A stretch of 64,000 nt of DNA, taken from positions 2,245,501 to 2,309,500 of the forward strand of contig JADJPA010000001.1 of NCBI GenBank assembly GCA_016713505.1. Reading direction: 5' to 3'. The position numbers and the translations under genes are program-made. Of the stretch, positions 16,035 to 27,626 are shown piece after piece. Within the stretch, counting starts at the first letter, position 1. Every line of letters begins with the position of its first letter. The notes under the pieces were generated by a model that saw nothing but the letters and a program-made list of their open reading frames with translations, did not search any database and was not told where the DNA came from. This DNA comes from Candidatus Competibacteraceae bacterium. GTDB lineage: Bacteria; Pseudomonadota; Gammaproteobacteria; Competibacterales; Competibacteraceae.

Positions 16035-16678
16035 AATTTGAAACGGGGCTGGGAACGTTGGCGCTGCTGGTCTCAATCGCCGCGGTCGCGGCGGATGAAA
16101 AACTCTTGATCGGCCGGTTTTCCGCCGGCGACCTGCAAGATTGGCAAACCAAATCCTTCATGGGCGAAACGCACTATACCTTCGATAACCAGAGCGGCCA
16201 ACCGGCATTGTTCGCCGACAGCCGAGGCACTGCTTCCGGTCTCTATCGAGAAATCCGGGTGGATTTGCAGCGCACGCCTTGGCTCAATTGGTCGTGGCGC
16301 GTCAATAAGGTGTTGAGCGGGCTCGATGAGCGCACCAAGGCTGGCGACGATTATCCAGCGCGGGTTTACGTGGTGGTTTCCGGTGGCGCGGCGTTCTGGA
16401 AAACCCGTTCGCTGGTTTACGTCTGGTCCAGCAGCCAGCCCGCCGGCGCGACCTGGAACAACGCCTTCACCAGCAATGCCAGGGTCATGGCGCTGCGGTC
16501 AGGGACGAAGGATGCCGGACGCTGGGCCAGCGAAAAACGCGACATCCGCGCCGACTTCCGGCAACTGTTTGGCGAAGCTATCGACGCCATCGACGCGGTT
16601 GCCCTGATGACCGACACCGACAACAGCGGCCAAAGCGCGACGGCCTGGTATGGCGATATTTACTTCACGGCGCGTTGA
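16031..16678 (+). CDS. Secreted DUF3047 domain protein
   Basis: A 215-aa protein with a signal peptide (LGTLALLVSIAAVAAD, cleavage near residue 22). It is followed by the DUF3047 pattern: LIGRFSAGDLQDWQTKSFMG, WLNWSWRVNKVLSG, KAGDDYPARVYVVVSGG, LVYVWSS and VALMTDTDNSGQSATAWYGD. The fold is probably a beta-sandwich of carbohydrate-binding type; its biochemical function is unknown. The gene overlaps the lipoprotein gene by four bases and appears to be the last gene of that two-gene unit. Confidence 0.9.
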   Translation: MKFETGLGTLALLVSIAAVAADEKLLIGRFSAGDLQDWQTKSFMGETHYTFDNQSGQPALFADSRGTASGLYREIRVDLQRTPWLNWSWRVNKVLSGLDERTKAGDDYPARVYVVVSGGAAFWKTRSLVYVWSSSQPAGATWNNAFTSNARVMALRSGTKDAGRWASEKRDIRADFRQLFGEAIDAIDAVALMTDTDNSGQSATAWYGDIYFTAR

Positions 16679-16711
16679 GCGGGGCCGCCTCCTTCGCCGC
16701 CACGCCGCGAT

Positions 16712-17626
16712 TCAAAAATTTTTCTTCAGATCCATACCGGCGTACAAGCCGGCAACCTGATCGGCGTAACCGTTGAACAGCAGGGTATCCCGCCGGAAGA
16801 AATCGCCGATCCGCCGCTCTTTCCGCTGGCTCCAGCGCGGATGGTCGACGTTGGGGTTGACGTTGGCGTAAAAACCGTATTCGTCAGGCGCTTCCTGATT
16901 CCAAGTCGTTTGCGGCTGGCGGTCGGTGAAGCGGATTTTCACAATGGATTTGATGCTCTTGAAACCGTATTTCCACGGGACCACCAACCGCAGCGGCGCG
17001 CCGTTCTGATCCGGCAATTCCTTTCCATATAACCCGGTCGCCAGCAAGGTGAGCGGATTCATGGCTTCATCCATCCGCAAGCCTTCAACATAAGGCCACT
17101 CCAGCAAACGCGTTCTTTGACCTGGCATCCGCTCAGGATCGAGCAAGGTGGTAAATTCGACGTATTTGGCGTTCGAGGTGGGCTTGAAGCGCGGCAGGAT
17201 TTGATTGAGCGGCACGCCGAGCCACGGCACCACCATCGACCACGTTTCCACGCAGCGCAAGCGGTAGAGGCGCTCCTCGGCCTTGTGAGAGGCCAGAAAG
17301 TCCTCCAGCGGGTACTGGCCGGGTTTCTCGCAATGGCCTTCCACCGCGACGGTCCAGGGCTTGGCGCGCAGCTTGCCGGTATATTGCGCCGGGGCCGTTT
17401 TGCCGGAACCGAGTTCGACGAAGTTATTGTAAGAGGTGATGTCCTTGTAGGGCGTCGGCTTGAGAGCGTCGTCCGCCGCGCGGGCGGGGCTACCCGCCCC
17501 CCACGGCGATAGCAGCGCAGCCGCTCCCAGCATGGCGGCGGATTTCAGAAACTCACGGCGGCGGGCATATAGTTCGGGCGGGGTGATTTCGGACGGAAAA
17601 ATGTCGGCGGGCTTTTTAATCAACAC
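16712..17626 (-). CDS. msrP: Protein-methionine-sulfoxide reductase catalytic subunit MsrP
   Basis: Periplasmic molybdopterin enzyme that repairs oxidised methionine in envelope proteins; 304 aa. The Tat signal RRREFLKSAAMLGAAALL lies near residues 23-40. Typical features are YNNFVELGSGKTAPA, the Mo-ligating Cys in YRLRCVETWSMVVPW, GAPLRLVVPWKYGFKSIKSI and the C-terminal NGYADQVAGLYAGMD. In E. coli the haem membrane partner MsrQ is encoded next to it. No msrQ-like gene is seen on either side here, so the electron donor must lie elsewhere or differ. Divergent from the purine permease gene. Confidence 0.97.
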   Translation of the reverse strand: MLIKKPADIFPSEITPPELYARRREFLKSAAMLGAAALLSPWGAGSPARAADDALKPTPYKDITSYNNFVELGSGKTAPAQYTGKLRAKPWTVAVEGHCEKPGQYPLEDFLASHKAEERLYRLRCVETWSMVVPWLGVPLNQILPRFKPTSNAKYVEFTTLLDPERMPGQRTRLLEWPYVEGLRMDEAMNPLTLLATGLYGKELPDQNGAPLRLVVPWKYGFKSIKSIVKIRFTDRQPQTTWNQEAPDEYGFYANVNPNVDHPRWSQRKERRIGDFFRRDTLLFNGYADQVAGLYAGMDLKKNF

Positions 17627-17919
17627 AATGGGATCTCTTCACTCGGTTCAACGATAGGGTTTTGATCGAAATTCCGGCGGAATTCATAAATTCTACGTTG
17701 CAGGATCGCTATTGGATGCAGGGAGGCGCGATTTGAAACCCGCGCCATTCGTTACTTTATGAAAGCCCATCAGCCTTCTTTTCGGCATCAGTTGCGTATA
17801 CTCCGCCGCGTGACCGGGCGCTGGCGACAGGCCGGTGGTTCGGTGGGGCGCGGTCCGCGTCCGGGGACGTTCGCCGGTTTTGCGAACGCATCGCTGTTCA
17901 CGCTTTTTCGACTCCGATC
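17627..17919. promoter_or_regulatory. Divergent intergenic region between msrP and the purine permease
   Basis: About 290 bases separate the two divergent genes and must hold both promoters. No convincing sigma-70 pair, palindrome or riboswitch was recognised. In particular I see no clear purine-riboswitch fold ahead of the permease. Confidence 0.4.
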
Positions 17920-19209
17920 ATGCTGGAAAATTTCTTCGCACTCCAAGCGCGCGGGACCACCGCGCGCACCGAAATCTTGGCCGGTTGCACCACCTTTCTC
18001 ACCATGTCGGCCATTTTGTTCGTCAATCCCGAGATTCTCAGCCAAGCCGGCATGGATCGCGACGCCGTGTTCGTCGCCACCTGTCTGGCCAGCGCCCTCG
18101 GCTCCCTGCTGATGGGGTTGCTGGCCAACTATCCCATCGCCCAAGCGCCGGGCATGGGCATCAACGCCGTCTTTGCCTTCGGTTTGGTCAAGGGCATGGG
18201 CCTGCCGTGGGAAACGGCGCTGGGCGCGGTGTTCCTGTCCGGCGTGCTGTTCGTAGTGGTGAGCTTGTTGAAGGTTCGGGAATGGTTCGTCAACGCCTTT
18301 CCAGCCAATCTCAAACACGCCATCACCGCCGGCGTCGGTCTGTTTCTGGGCCTGTTGGCCTTGCACGCCGCCGGCATCGTCACCGCCCATCCCGATACGC
18401 TGGTGGCGTTGGGCGATCTCAAAGCGCCGCCGGCGCTGCTGGCGATGGCCGGATTTTTACTAATGGTGACACTCGATCGCCGGGGCGTGCCCGGAGCTGT
18501 GCTGATCGGCATTTTGACGGTCGCCGCAGCGTCGGTCGCGTTGGGGCTACGCGCGTTCGACGGCGTTTTCTCCGCCCCGCCCTCGCTGGCTCCGACGCTG
18601 TTCAAAGCCGACATCCGCGCGGCTCTGGACCCGACGCTGCTCGGCGTGGTGCTGAGCTTTTTTTTAATGAGCCTGTTCGAGACCTCCGGCACGCTGATCG
18701 CCATCGCCCAGCGCGGCGGCTTTCTCGACGAAAAAGGCCATCTGCCTCGGTTGGAGCGCGCCTTGCTGGCGGATAGCAGCGCCATCAGCGCGGGCGCGCT
18801 GCTCGGCACGTCCAGCACCACCAGCTATTTGGAAAGCACCGCCGGCATCAGCGCCGGCGGCCGCACCGGACTGACCGCCGTGGTGGTCGCCTTGCTGTTT
18901 CTGGCGAGTCTAACGCTCGCGCCGCTGGCGGCGATGGTGCCGGCTTACGCCACCGCGCCGGCCTTGCTCTATGTCACCATCCTGATGTTGCGCGATCTCA
19001 CCGAACTGGATTGGAACGACTTGACCGAATCGGCCCCGGCGGTGTGCTGCGTGACGGTGATGGCGTTCACCTTTTCCATCGCCGACGGCATCGCCTTCGG
19101 CGTGCTCGGCCACGTCGCCTTGAAACTGCTGACCGGTCAAACCCATCGGATCGGCTGGCCGATGGCCGCCATCGCCGGCTTGTTCCTGGCGCGCTACCTT
19201 TGGTTGTAA
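17920..19209 (+). CDS. NCS2 family (AzgA-like) purine permease
   Basis: A 429-aa inner-membrane protein with about 12-14 helices. It starts FFALQARGTTARTEILAGCTTFLTM, the AzgA/PurP-type opening, and has NPEILSQAGMDRDAVFVATC and the substrate-site segment APGMGINAVFAFG. The later half has LFETSGTLIAIA and TSSTTSYLESTAGISAGGRTGLTAVV, both diagnostic of the adenine/guanine/hypoxanthine branch of NCS2. It is expected to import purine bases by proton symport. Its neighbours do not refine the substrate, although purE and purK lie 5 kb away. Confidence 0.94.
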   Translation: MLENFFALQARGTTARTEILAGCTTFLTMSAILFVNPEILSQAGMDRDAVFVATCLASALGSLLMGLLANYPIAQAPGMGINAVFAFGLVKGMGLPWETALGAVFLSGVLFVVVSLLKVREWFVNAFPANLKHAITAGVGLFLGLLALHAAGIVTAHPDTLVALGDLKAPPALLAMAGFLLMVTLDRRGVPGAVLIGILTVAAASVALGLRAFDGVFSAPPSLAPTLFKADIRAALDPTLLGVVLSFFLMSLFETSGTLIAIAQRGGFLDEKGHLPRLERALLADSSAISAGALLGTSSTTSYLESTAGISAGGRTGLTAVVVALLFLASLTLAPLAAMVPAYATAPALLYVTILMLRDLTELDWNDLTESAPAVCCVTVMAFTFSIADGIAFGVLGHVALKLLTGQTHRIGWPMAAIAGLFLARYLWL

Positions 19210-19220
19210 CGGCCGCGCCT

Positions 19221-19976
19221 TCAACGGCCGCTGGGACGGTACGGCGGAACTTGATTCAGCAGGCCGGCAAACCAGCTATCGCGCGGCACCAGCCGCTGGG
19301 AGAGGCCGCGATAGGTCTCCCCATCCAACACCAGTTGGGCGAACGCCTTGGGGGGCGGACAGAGCAAGAACAGCCCCGCGACCAGGAGATAGAGCGCGGC
19401 GGTGCCGAGCGGTTGGCTCAGACTGCCGAAGCTAAAGGCGGTGCCGAACGAGCTTTTGAGCAATTTGCGGCCGAACAGATCGACGCTGTAAAACTCATCG
19501 AGCAACAGATGGACGATGAAACCCAAGGCGAGAAACGCGCCGCACAGCCAAGCGTGCGCGGCGGACGCGCTGAAAACATGAAACGCGACGGCGGTGGTGG
19601 CCAGCCCACAGCCGATTCCTCCCGGAACGGTATGGACCAATCCGCGATGAACGGTAAAGCGATCGAGCAGATTGAACAGACCATAGCGGATCAGCAGGAA
19701 ACAGCCCAGCCACAGCGCGATCAGTTCCGCCAGCGAATAGCGACGGCCGAACGTGAACACCACCAAAAACCCGGCCACCACCGCCAGCGTCGCGAAGGTG
19801 ATCCGCACCGGAATGGAGGTGGGCAAGTCGATATCCGGCAGCAGTCCACCGATGACGCCGAGCACGAAATAACCGATCACCGCTTGATGGGGCGCCGCGC
19901 CGGCCATCACCAGCACGGTGGCGGCCAAGCCGCTGACCGCCGCCGCCCCCATCAAGTGGGTGTTGAAGTCGGCCAT
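19221..19976 (-). CDS. Membrane-bound metal-dependent hydrolase, YdjM/DUF457-like
   Basis: The start is the ATG at 19976 (MADFNTHLMGAAAVSG), giving 251 aa; the upstream in-frame codons overlap the DUF2333 gene. It has about six hydrophobic helices. Polar family motifs sit at the membrane surface: NTHL at the start, GGLLPDIDLPTS near residue 45, HRGLVHT near 110 and HLLLDEFYSVD near 158. These His/Asp groups are the presumed metal site of the LexA-regulated YdjM family. The start lies 3 bases beyond the end of the DUF2333 gene, so the two are probably cotranscribed. The substrate is unknown. Confidence 0.88.
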   Translation of the reverse strand: MADFNTHLMGAAAVSGLAATVLVMAGAAPHQAVIGYFVLGVIGGLLPDIDLPTSIPVRITFATLAVVAGFLVVFTFGRRYSLAELIALWLGCFLLIRYGLFNLLDRFTVHRGLVHTVPGGIGCGLATTAVAFHVFSASAAHAWLCGAFLALGFIVHLLLDEFYSVDLFGRKLLKSSFGTAFSFGSLSQPLGTAALYLLVAGLFLLCPPPKAFAQLVLDGETYRGLSQRLVPRDSWFAGLLNQVPPYRPSGR

Positions 19977-19978
19977 TC

Positions 19979-21058
19979 TTAGCCTTGCAGCAACAAATTC
20001 CGCAAGTCGATGATCGCCGCGTTGGCCCGCGAGATATAGGACGCCATGATCAGCGAGTGATTGGCCATCGGTCCGAAGCCGGTGCCGTTCAGGATGATCG
20101 GACTCCAAATGAACGCCTGAGTGTTTTCCAACTCTCGGATGATCTGCTTGAGCGACACCACCGCGTTCTTGCCGGCCAGCACATCGCGGAAATCATATTC
20201 CATGGCTTTTAGCGTGTGCACTAAAGCCCAGGTATAGCCACGCGCCTCAAAAAAGATATCGTCCAGTTCGGTCCAGGGGGTCTTGACCTTGGATTGATCG
20301 GGCGTGGCGGTGGACTGGCGGGCGTTGGGATCGCCCGCCAAATTCAGATTGAAATTGACTTGGCCGACGCTGGCCGCCAAGCGCTGCGCCAGGCTACCCA
20401 GCCGCTTCTCGACCACTTGCAGGTAAGTGCTCAGATTGTCGGCGCGCGCGAAGAATTGACCGTCCAACGCGTGCTCGTCGGACAAGCGCCCAAGGTAGCG
20501 ATAAAGCGCCTCGATGCCCTTGCGATATTCCGATTCGGTGGACGGTAAAATCCAAGATTCGGAATCAAAATTGAATTGCGGTTCGGCGACCTGTAAATCC
20601 TTGTCTTCAGTCGACTGAGTTTGCGAGCGGCTAAATTCGTTGCGCAGCGAGCGCGCCAGATCGCGCAGTTCGGTCAGCGCGCCGAATTCCCAATTCGGGA
20701 TATTATCCAGATAGACGCCGGGCGGGGCGATATCGTTGCTGAGATAGCCGCCGGGTTTGTCCAGCAGCGTCTCGGCGATGCGGATGGTCGTGGCGGTGGT
20801 GATATAGCCGGTCTTTAACTTTTTCTCATCGTTTTGAGCGAGCGTTAAGGCGCTCTCGCGCGGGTCGAATTCGCCGGGCGAGCGCGACCAGATGATGCCG
20901 AGCACGCCCACCGCGATCGCGTAAGTCACCAAAAACAGGCCCAAGGTCCACCACAAGCCTCGCTCTTTCCAGGTGCGCGGGTTGTAGTAAGTGGCGACCT
21001 TGGTGACTTTCTCCGTTATTTTGGGTTTGCCAGGGCCGGAGGGATCGTAAGAGTCCAT
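19979..21058 (-). CDS. DUF2333 family membrane-anchored protein
   Basis: A 359-aa protein with one N-terminal membrane helix (LWWTLGLFLVTYAIAVGVLGIIW, about 34-56) and a large extracytoplasmic or cytoplasmic helical part. Family features include YNPRTWKERG before the helix, GYITTATTIRIAETLLDKPGGYLSND-like sequence and the tail ANHSLIMASYISRANAAIIDLRNLL. The function is unknown. It is found mostly in gammaproteobacteria. It lies 31 bases downstream of valS on the same strand. Confidence 0.92.
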   Translation of the reverse strand: MDSYDPSGPGKPKITEKVTKVATYYNPRTWKERGLWWTLGLFLVTYAIAVGVLGIIWSRSPGEFDPRESALTLAQNDEKKLKTGYITTATTIRIAETLLDKPGGYLSNDIAPPGVYLDNIPNWEFGALTELRDLARSLRNEFSRSQTQSTEDKDLQVAEPQFNFDSESWILPSTESEYRKGIEALYRYLGRLSDEHALDGQFFARADNLSTYLQVVEKRLGSLAQRLAASVGQVNFNLNLAGDPNARQSTATPDQSKVKTPWTELDDIFFEARGYTWALVHTLKAMEYDFRDVLAGKNAVVSLKQIIRELENTQAFIWSPIILNGTGFGPMANHSLIMASYISRANAAIIDLRNLLLQG

Positions 21059-21089
21059 AAAGCTTCCTTTAATCTCGTGAGATGGATTT

Positions 21090-23855
<2,766 letters not shown>

Positions 23856-23945
23856 GATGGCTTCTAGTAGCGTGGAACTCGGACGGACGCGCGGGCGCGC
23901 GGGATGCGGATTTTGTAAAGGGAATGGAGTATAACGCAGCTTGCT

Positions 23946-25058
23946 TCATTCGATTGCGCCGAACTCATCGGGCGGATAACCAGCCAGCGGCAGCAATCGT
24001 TCCAGACCGGCTTGCAACGCGCCGGAATCGGCCGCCCGCAGCGTGATATGGCCGACTTTGCGGCCGGCGCGCGGCGCTTTGCCGTAGGCGTGGTAATGCG
24101 CGCCCGGCACCGCCAGCACCGCCGCCGCCGCCGGCATCGAACCGATGCAATTCAGCATGATGCACGGCCCCCGCGCGGCGGTCGATCCCAAGGGCAAGCC
24201 GGCAATCGCCCGTAAATGATTCTCGAATTGACTGGTTTCCGCGCCCTCGATGGTCCAATGTCCGGAATTGTGGACGCGGGGGGCCATTTCGTTGGCGATC
24301 AGCCGACCTTCGTGGACAAAGAACTCGATGGCCAGTAGCCCGACGTAATGCAATCGCTCCAGCAAGCGACGGGCGTAATCCCAGCCTTCGCGTTCCAGCT
24401 CCGGCGCTTCACACGGCACGCGCGACAAGCGCAGAATCCCGTCGCGATGGTGGTTTTCCACCAGCGGATAACAAACGATATCGCCGTCTCGACCGCGCGC
24501 CGCCAGCACTGACACCTCGCGCTCGAACGGTATGAAACCCTCAAGAATCAATGGGGTATGACCCAGTTCCCGCCAGGCGACCTCAATGTCATCGGCGGTG
24601 CGCAACACGCGCTGGCCCTTGCCGTCGTAGCCCAGCCGGCGAGTTTTCAGCACGGCGGGCAGGCCGGTTTTCACCACGGCATCCTGCAATTCTTCCAGGT
24701 TATCCACCGTGGCGAAAACCGGCGTCGGAATATCCATCTCCCAAAACAGCCCTTTCTCGTACATCCGATCCTGAGCCACCCATAACACTCCGCTCGATGG
24801 ATGGACCTTGACCTTTTTTTCCAATAGCCGAGCAGCGGCGGCCGGTACGTTCTCGAAATCGAAGGTCACCACCTCCGCCCAGTCGGCGAGACGATCAAGT
24901 TGGATTTCATCGTCGTAATGACTTCGAATCAAGCCCGTGACCTGTCCGGCGCAGGCATCTGAGGCAGGATCGAGCACCTTGAAATCGAAACCGAGCGGAT
25001 AACCCGCCAAAACCAGCATTCGCGCCAACTGCCCGCCACCGACGATACCCATATTCAT
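23946..25058 (-). CDS. purK: 5-(carboxyamino)imidazole ribonucleotide synthase
   Basis: ATP-grasp enzyme of de novo purine synthesis that carboxylates AIR at nitrogen using bicarbonate and ATP; 370 aa. The start MNMGIVGGGQLARMLVLAGYPLG is the family's N-terminal nucleotide-binding loop. The ATP-grasp core contains PAVLKTRRLGYDGKGQ and LILEGFIPFEREVSV, and the metal-site region has EMAPRVHNSGHWTIEG. The gene overlaps purE by four bases with purE upstream, so the two consecutive steps are translationally coupled. Confidence 0.98.
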   Translation of the reverse strand: MNMGIVGGGQLARMLVLAGYPLGFDFKVLDPASDACAGQVTGLIRSHYDDEIQLDRLADWAEVVTFDFENVPAAAARLLEKKVKVHPSSGVLWVAQDRMYEKGLFWEMDIPTPVFATVDNLEELQDAVVKTGLPAVLKTRRLGYDGKGQRVLRTADDIEVAWRELGHTPLILEGFIPFEREVSVLAARGRDGDIVCYPLVENHHRDGILRLSRVPCEAPELEREGWDYARRLLERLHYVGLLAIEFFVHEGRLIANEMAPRVHNSGHWTIEGAETSQFENHLRAIAGLPLGSTAARGPCIMLNCIGSMPAAAAVLAVPGAHYHAYGKAPRAGRKVGHITLRAADSGALQAGLERLLPLAGYPPDEFGAIE

Positions 25059-25552
25059 CGCGTGGCGCTCCGGGGGTCAGGCTGCGCGAGAACCTGCGCG
25101 GTCTGGCGGGCGCGAAACTCGCGCACCGCCTCGCGGATCGCCGGATATTTGTTGCCGAGCAACGCGCCAGCCAACAGCGCGGCGTTGATCGCGCCGGCCT
25201 TGCCGATCGCCAGCGCGCCGACTGGAATGCCGCCCGGCATCTGGACGATGGACAGCAGCGAATCCAGGCCGTTGAGCGCCTGCGATTGCACCGGCACGCC
25301 CAGCACCGGCAACACGGTTTTGGCGGCCACCATGCCCGGCAAATGCGCGGCTCCGCCCGCGCCGGCGATGATGGCTTCCAAGCCGCGTTTCTCGGCGGTT
25401 TCGGCGTATTCGAACAACAAATCCGGCGTGCGGTGGGCCGATACCACTCGAACCTCGTGCGCCACGCCGAGCGCTTCCAGCGTGCTCGCCGCGTGCTCCA
25501 ACGTGCTCCAGTCGGAAGTGGAGCCCATGATCAAGCCAACCAATGGATTCAT
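25055..25552 (-). CDS. purE: N5-carboxyaminoimidazole ribonucleotide mutase
   Basis: Converts the PurK product N5-CAIR to CAIR. The 165 aa give full family length: GLIMGSTSDWSTLEHAASTL at the start, VVSAHRTPDLLFEYAETAE with the catalytic His, IIAGAGGAAHLPGMVAAKT, and PVLGVPVQSQALNGLDSLLSI. First gene of the purE-purK pair on the minus strand. Confidence 0.98.
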   Translation of the reverse strand: MNPLVGLIMGSTSDWSTLEHAASTLEALGVAHEVRVVSAHRTPDLLFEYAETAEKRGLEAIIAGAGGAAHLPGMVAAKTVLPVLGVPVQSQALNGLDSLLSIVQMPGGIPVGALAIGKAGAINAALLAGALLGNKYPAIREAVREFRARQTAQVLAQPDPRSATR

Positions 25553-25692
25553 ACCTGTCGCGCCCGTGCCAGAATAGCGGTTCTCATTGTTCAGGTGCCT
25601 AGCTTAACCTCCGCTCCACGCTTCGGAAAGCTTGCGCCGGAACTCTGGAAAGAGTAAATCCTGCATCAAGTCCCGCATGAGGAGCCGACATC

Positions 25693-26265
25693 ATGCCCTC
25701 GGTCGCCGCCGAACCTAAAACCCCTTATCAACGCTTGTCGGAATTGCCGGAAAACATCGTGGGTCAGATCATCAACGGCCAGCTTTATACCCAGCCGCGC
25801 CCGGCTGGGCCTCACGCTTTGGTATGCGCATCCCTGGAAATTGATATCGGAGCGGCTTATCACAAGGGTCGAGGAGGACCCGGCGGATGGTGGATCATCG
25901 TCGAGCCGGAACTCCACTTTGTTAGAGATCGTGAAGTGCTGGTACCCGATCTCGCCGGATCGCGACGCGAACGGCTTCCCAAAGTGCCTCGCGACCATCG
26001 CTTCGAAGTGGTTCCCGATTGGGTGTGCGAAATCCTCTCACCCTCGACCGCGCGGGAAGATCGGCTGGTTAAAATGCCGGTTTACGCCCGTTACGGCGTG
26101 CCGCATCTGTGGCTGGTCGATCCGCTGGCCCGCTCGATGGAAGCCTTCGCCCTGGAGCAAGGACGTTGGGTCGTCATCGGTTTGTACGGCGATCAAGAGA
26201 CCGCAAACATCCCGCCGTTTCAGGAACTTGACCTGCAACTGGCCGAATTGTGGGCGGAGGGTTGA
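25693..26265 (+). CDS. Uma2-family (DUF820) putative nuclease
   Basis: A 190-aa protein of the PD-(D/E)XK-like Uma2 family. Visible features: GQIINGQLYTQPRPAGPHA, the central VPDLAGSRRERLP (family VPDLAxxR), the active-site-like PDWVCEILSPSTAREDRLVKM region near residue 110, then YARYGVPHLWLVDPLARSMEAF. These proteins occur in many copies in some genomes and their role is unknown. It precedes the DNA methyltransferase gene by 26 bases on the same strand, but is more likely a neighbour than part of the restriction unit. Confidence 0.9.
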   Translation: MPSVAAEPKTPYQRLSELPENIVGQIINGQLYTQPRPAGPHALVCASLEIDIGAAYHKGRGGPGGWWIIVEPELHFVRDREVLVPDLAGSRRERLPKVPRDHRFEVVPDWVCEILSPSTAREDRLVKMPVYARYGVPHLWLVDPLARSMEAFALEQGRWVVIGLYGDQETANIPPFQELDLQLAELWAEG

Positions 26266-26291
26266 ACCGTGTTGCAACCCGCACGCGCTCG

Positions 26292-27626
26292 ATGGATGAT
26301 CGAGCCTATCCGGCAAGCGACGCGCCAGGAGCCAGCGCCTTGACGCTTTCCAGACCCATCGGCATCGATCTGTTCGCCGGCGCGGGCGGCTTGTCGCTCG
26401 GTTTCGAGCAAGCCGGTTTCGACGTTGCGGCGGCCGTTGAGATCGATCCGATCCACTGCGCGGTGCATCAATTTAATTTTCCTGACTCGGTCGTGTTGTG
26501 CGCCAGCGTCGTCGGTCTGACCGGCGACGCTATCCGGCGTCAGGCGGGCATCGGCGACCGAGCTATCGATGTTGTTTTCGGCGGCGCGCCTTGTCAGGGC
26601 TTTTCACTGATCGGCAAGCGGGCGCTGGACGATCCCCGCAACCAACTCGTCTTTCACTTCGTTCGGCTGGTCCGCGAACTCCAACCGAGCTATTGCGTTT
26701 TCGAGAACGTCAAAGGGCTGACGGTCGGCCCGCACCGACGGTTTCTGCACGAGCTGATCGGCGCGTTTGAAGACGCCGGCTACGACATGCTGTTGCCTTA
26801 TCGGGTGCTCAACGCCGCCGATTTTTCCGTCCCGCAAGACCGCCACCGGCTGTTTTTGATCGGCGCGAAACGCGGGTTGCCGTTACCGTCCTACCCGCAC
26901 CCGTCCGATAGGACGAACGTTGCCGAAGCCATCGACGACCTACCCGACGCCGACCGCTTCGATGAGTTGCTCGCTTCCGATTCGGTCGCCGTGGATTTTG
27001 ACACCGCCCATCCCTACGCTCGACGGCTCAGGGGCTTGGATGAAGATCCGACGGATTATGCCCATCCGCGACCGTTCGATTCTCGCCGGCTCACGGCCAG
27101 CTTGCGCACCGAGCACACCGAACGCTCGCGCCGGCGGTTTGCCGGAACGCCGCCCGGCAAGGTCGAGCCGGTCAGCCGGTTTCACCGGCTCGCCCCGCAA
27201 GGCTTGTGCAACACGCTGCGAGCCGGAACCGACAGCGCGCGCGGAGCGTTTACCTCGCCGCGTCCCATCCACCACCGACTCTACCGCGTTATCACCGTGC
27301 GCGAGGCCGCACGCCTGCATTCTTATCCCGACTGGTTCCGCTTCCACGTCACCAAATGGCACGGCTTCCGGCAGATCGGCAATAGCGTCCCGCCGCTGCT
27401 CGGTCGGGCCGTGGCGGGCGAGATCGTTAAAGCGCTCGGCCACACCCCTCAAAAGCCAAAACCGCTTCTTCGATTAGAGAAAAATAACGAAAAATTGCTG
27501 GCGTTCGACATGAGCGAGGCGGCCGCTTATTTCGGCGTGCCGGCCGACACCATTGCCCAGCGTACCCGCAACACCGCGCCGCGAGCATCCCAAGAGAAAC
27601 GGCAATTGGAGCTGCCTGTTGGTTAA
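26292..27626 (+). CDS. DNA (cytosine-5) methyltransferase of a type II restriction-modification unit
   Basis: The ATG at 26292 gives 444 aa. A TTG at 26340 has a better ribosome site (GGAG seven bases ahead) and starts nearer the catalytic domain, so the true start is uncertain. C5-methylase motifs are in order: I IDLFAGAGGLSLGFEQAGF, IV GGAPCQGFSLIGKR with the catalytic Cys, VI FENVKGL, VIII QDRHRLFLIG, IX REAARLHSYPDWF and X QIGNSVPPLLG. The target-recognition region lies between VIII and IX, and the specificity cannot be read from it. The C-terminus adds about 60 residues of unknown role. The next gene starts within its last codons. Confidence 0.95.
   Translation: MDDRAYPASDAPGASALTLSRPIGIDLFAGAGGLSLGFEQAGFDVAAAVEIDPIHCAVHQFNFPDSVVLCASVVGLTGDAIRRQAGIGDRAIDVVFGGAPCQGFSLIGKRALDDPRNQLVFHFVRLVRELQPSYCVFENVKGLTVGPHRRFLHELIGAFEDAGYDMLLPYRVLNAADFSVPQDRHRLFLIGAKRGLPLPSYPHPSDRTNVAEAIDDLPDADRFDELLASDSVAVDFDTAHPYARRLRGLDEDPTDYAHPRPFDSRRLTASLRTEHTERSRRRFAGTPPGKVEPVSRFHRLAPQGLCNTLRAGTDSARGAFTSPRPIHHRLYRVITVREAARLHSYPDWFRFHVTKWHGFRQIGNSVPPLLGRAVAGEIVKALGHTPQKPKPLLRLEKNNEKLLAFDMSEAAAYFGVPADTIAQRTRNTAPRASQEKRQLELPVG

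Noticed and set aside
25693..26265. Uma2-family gene as a member of the restriction system
   Set aside because: These genes are scattered widely and act independently of methylases; adjacency alone is weak evidence.
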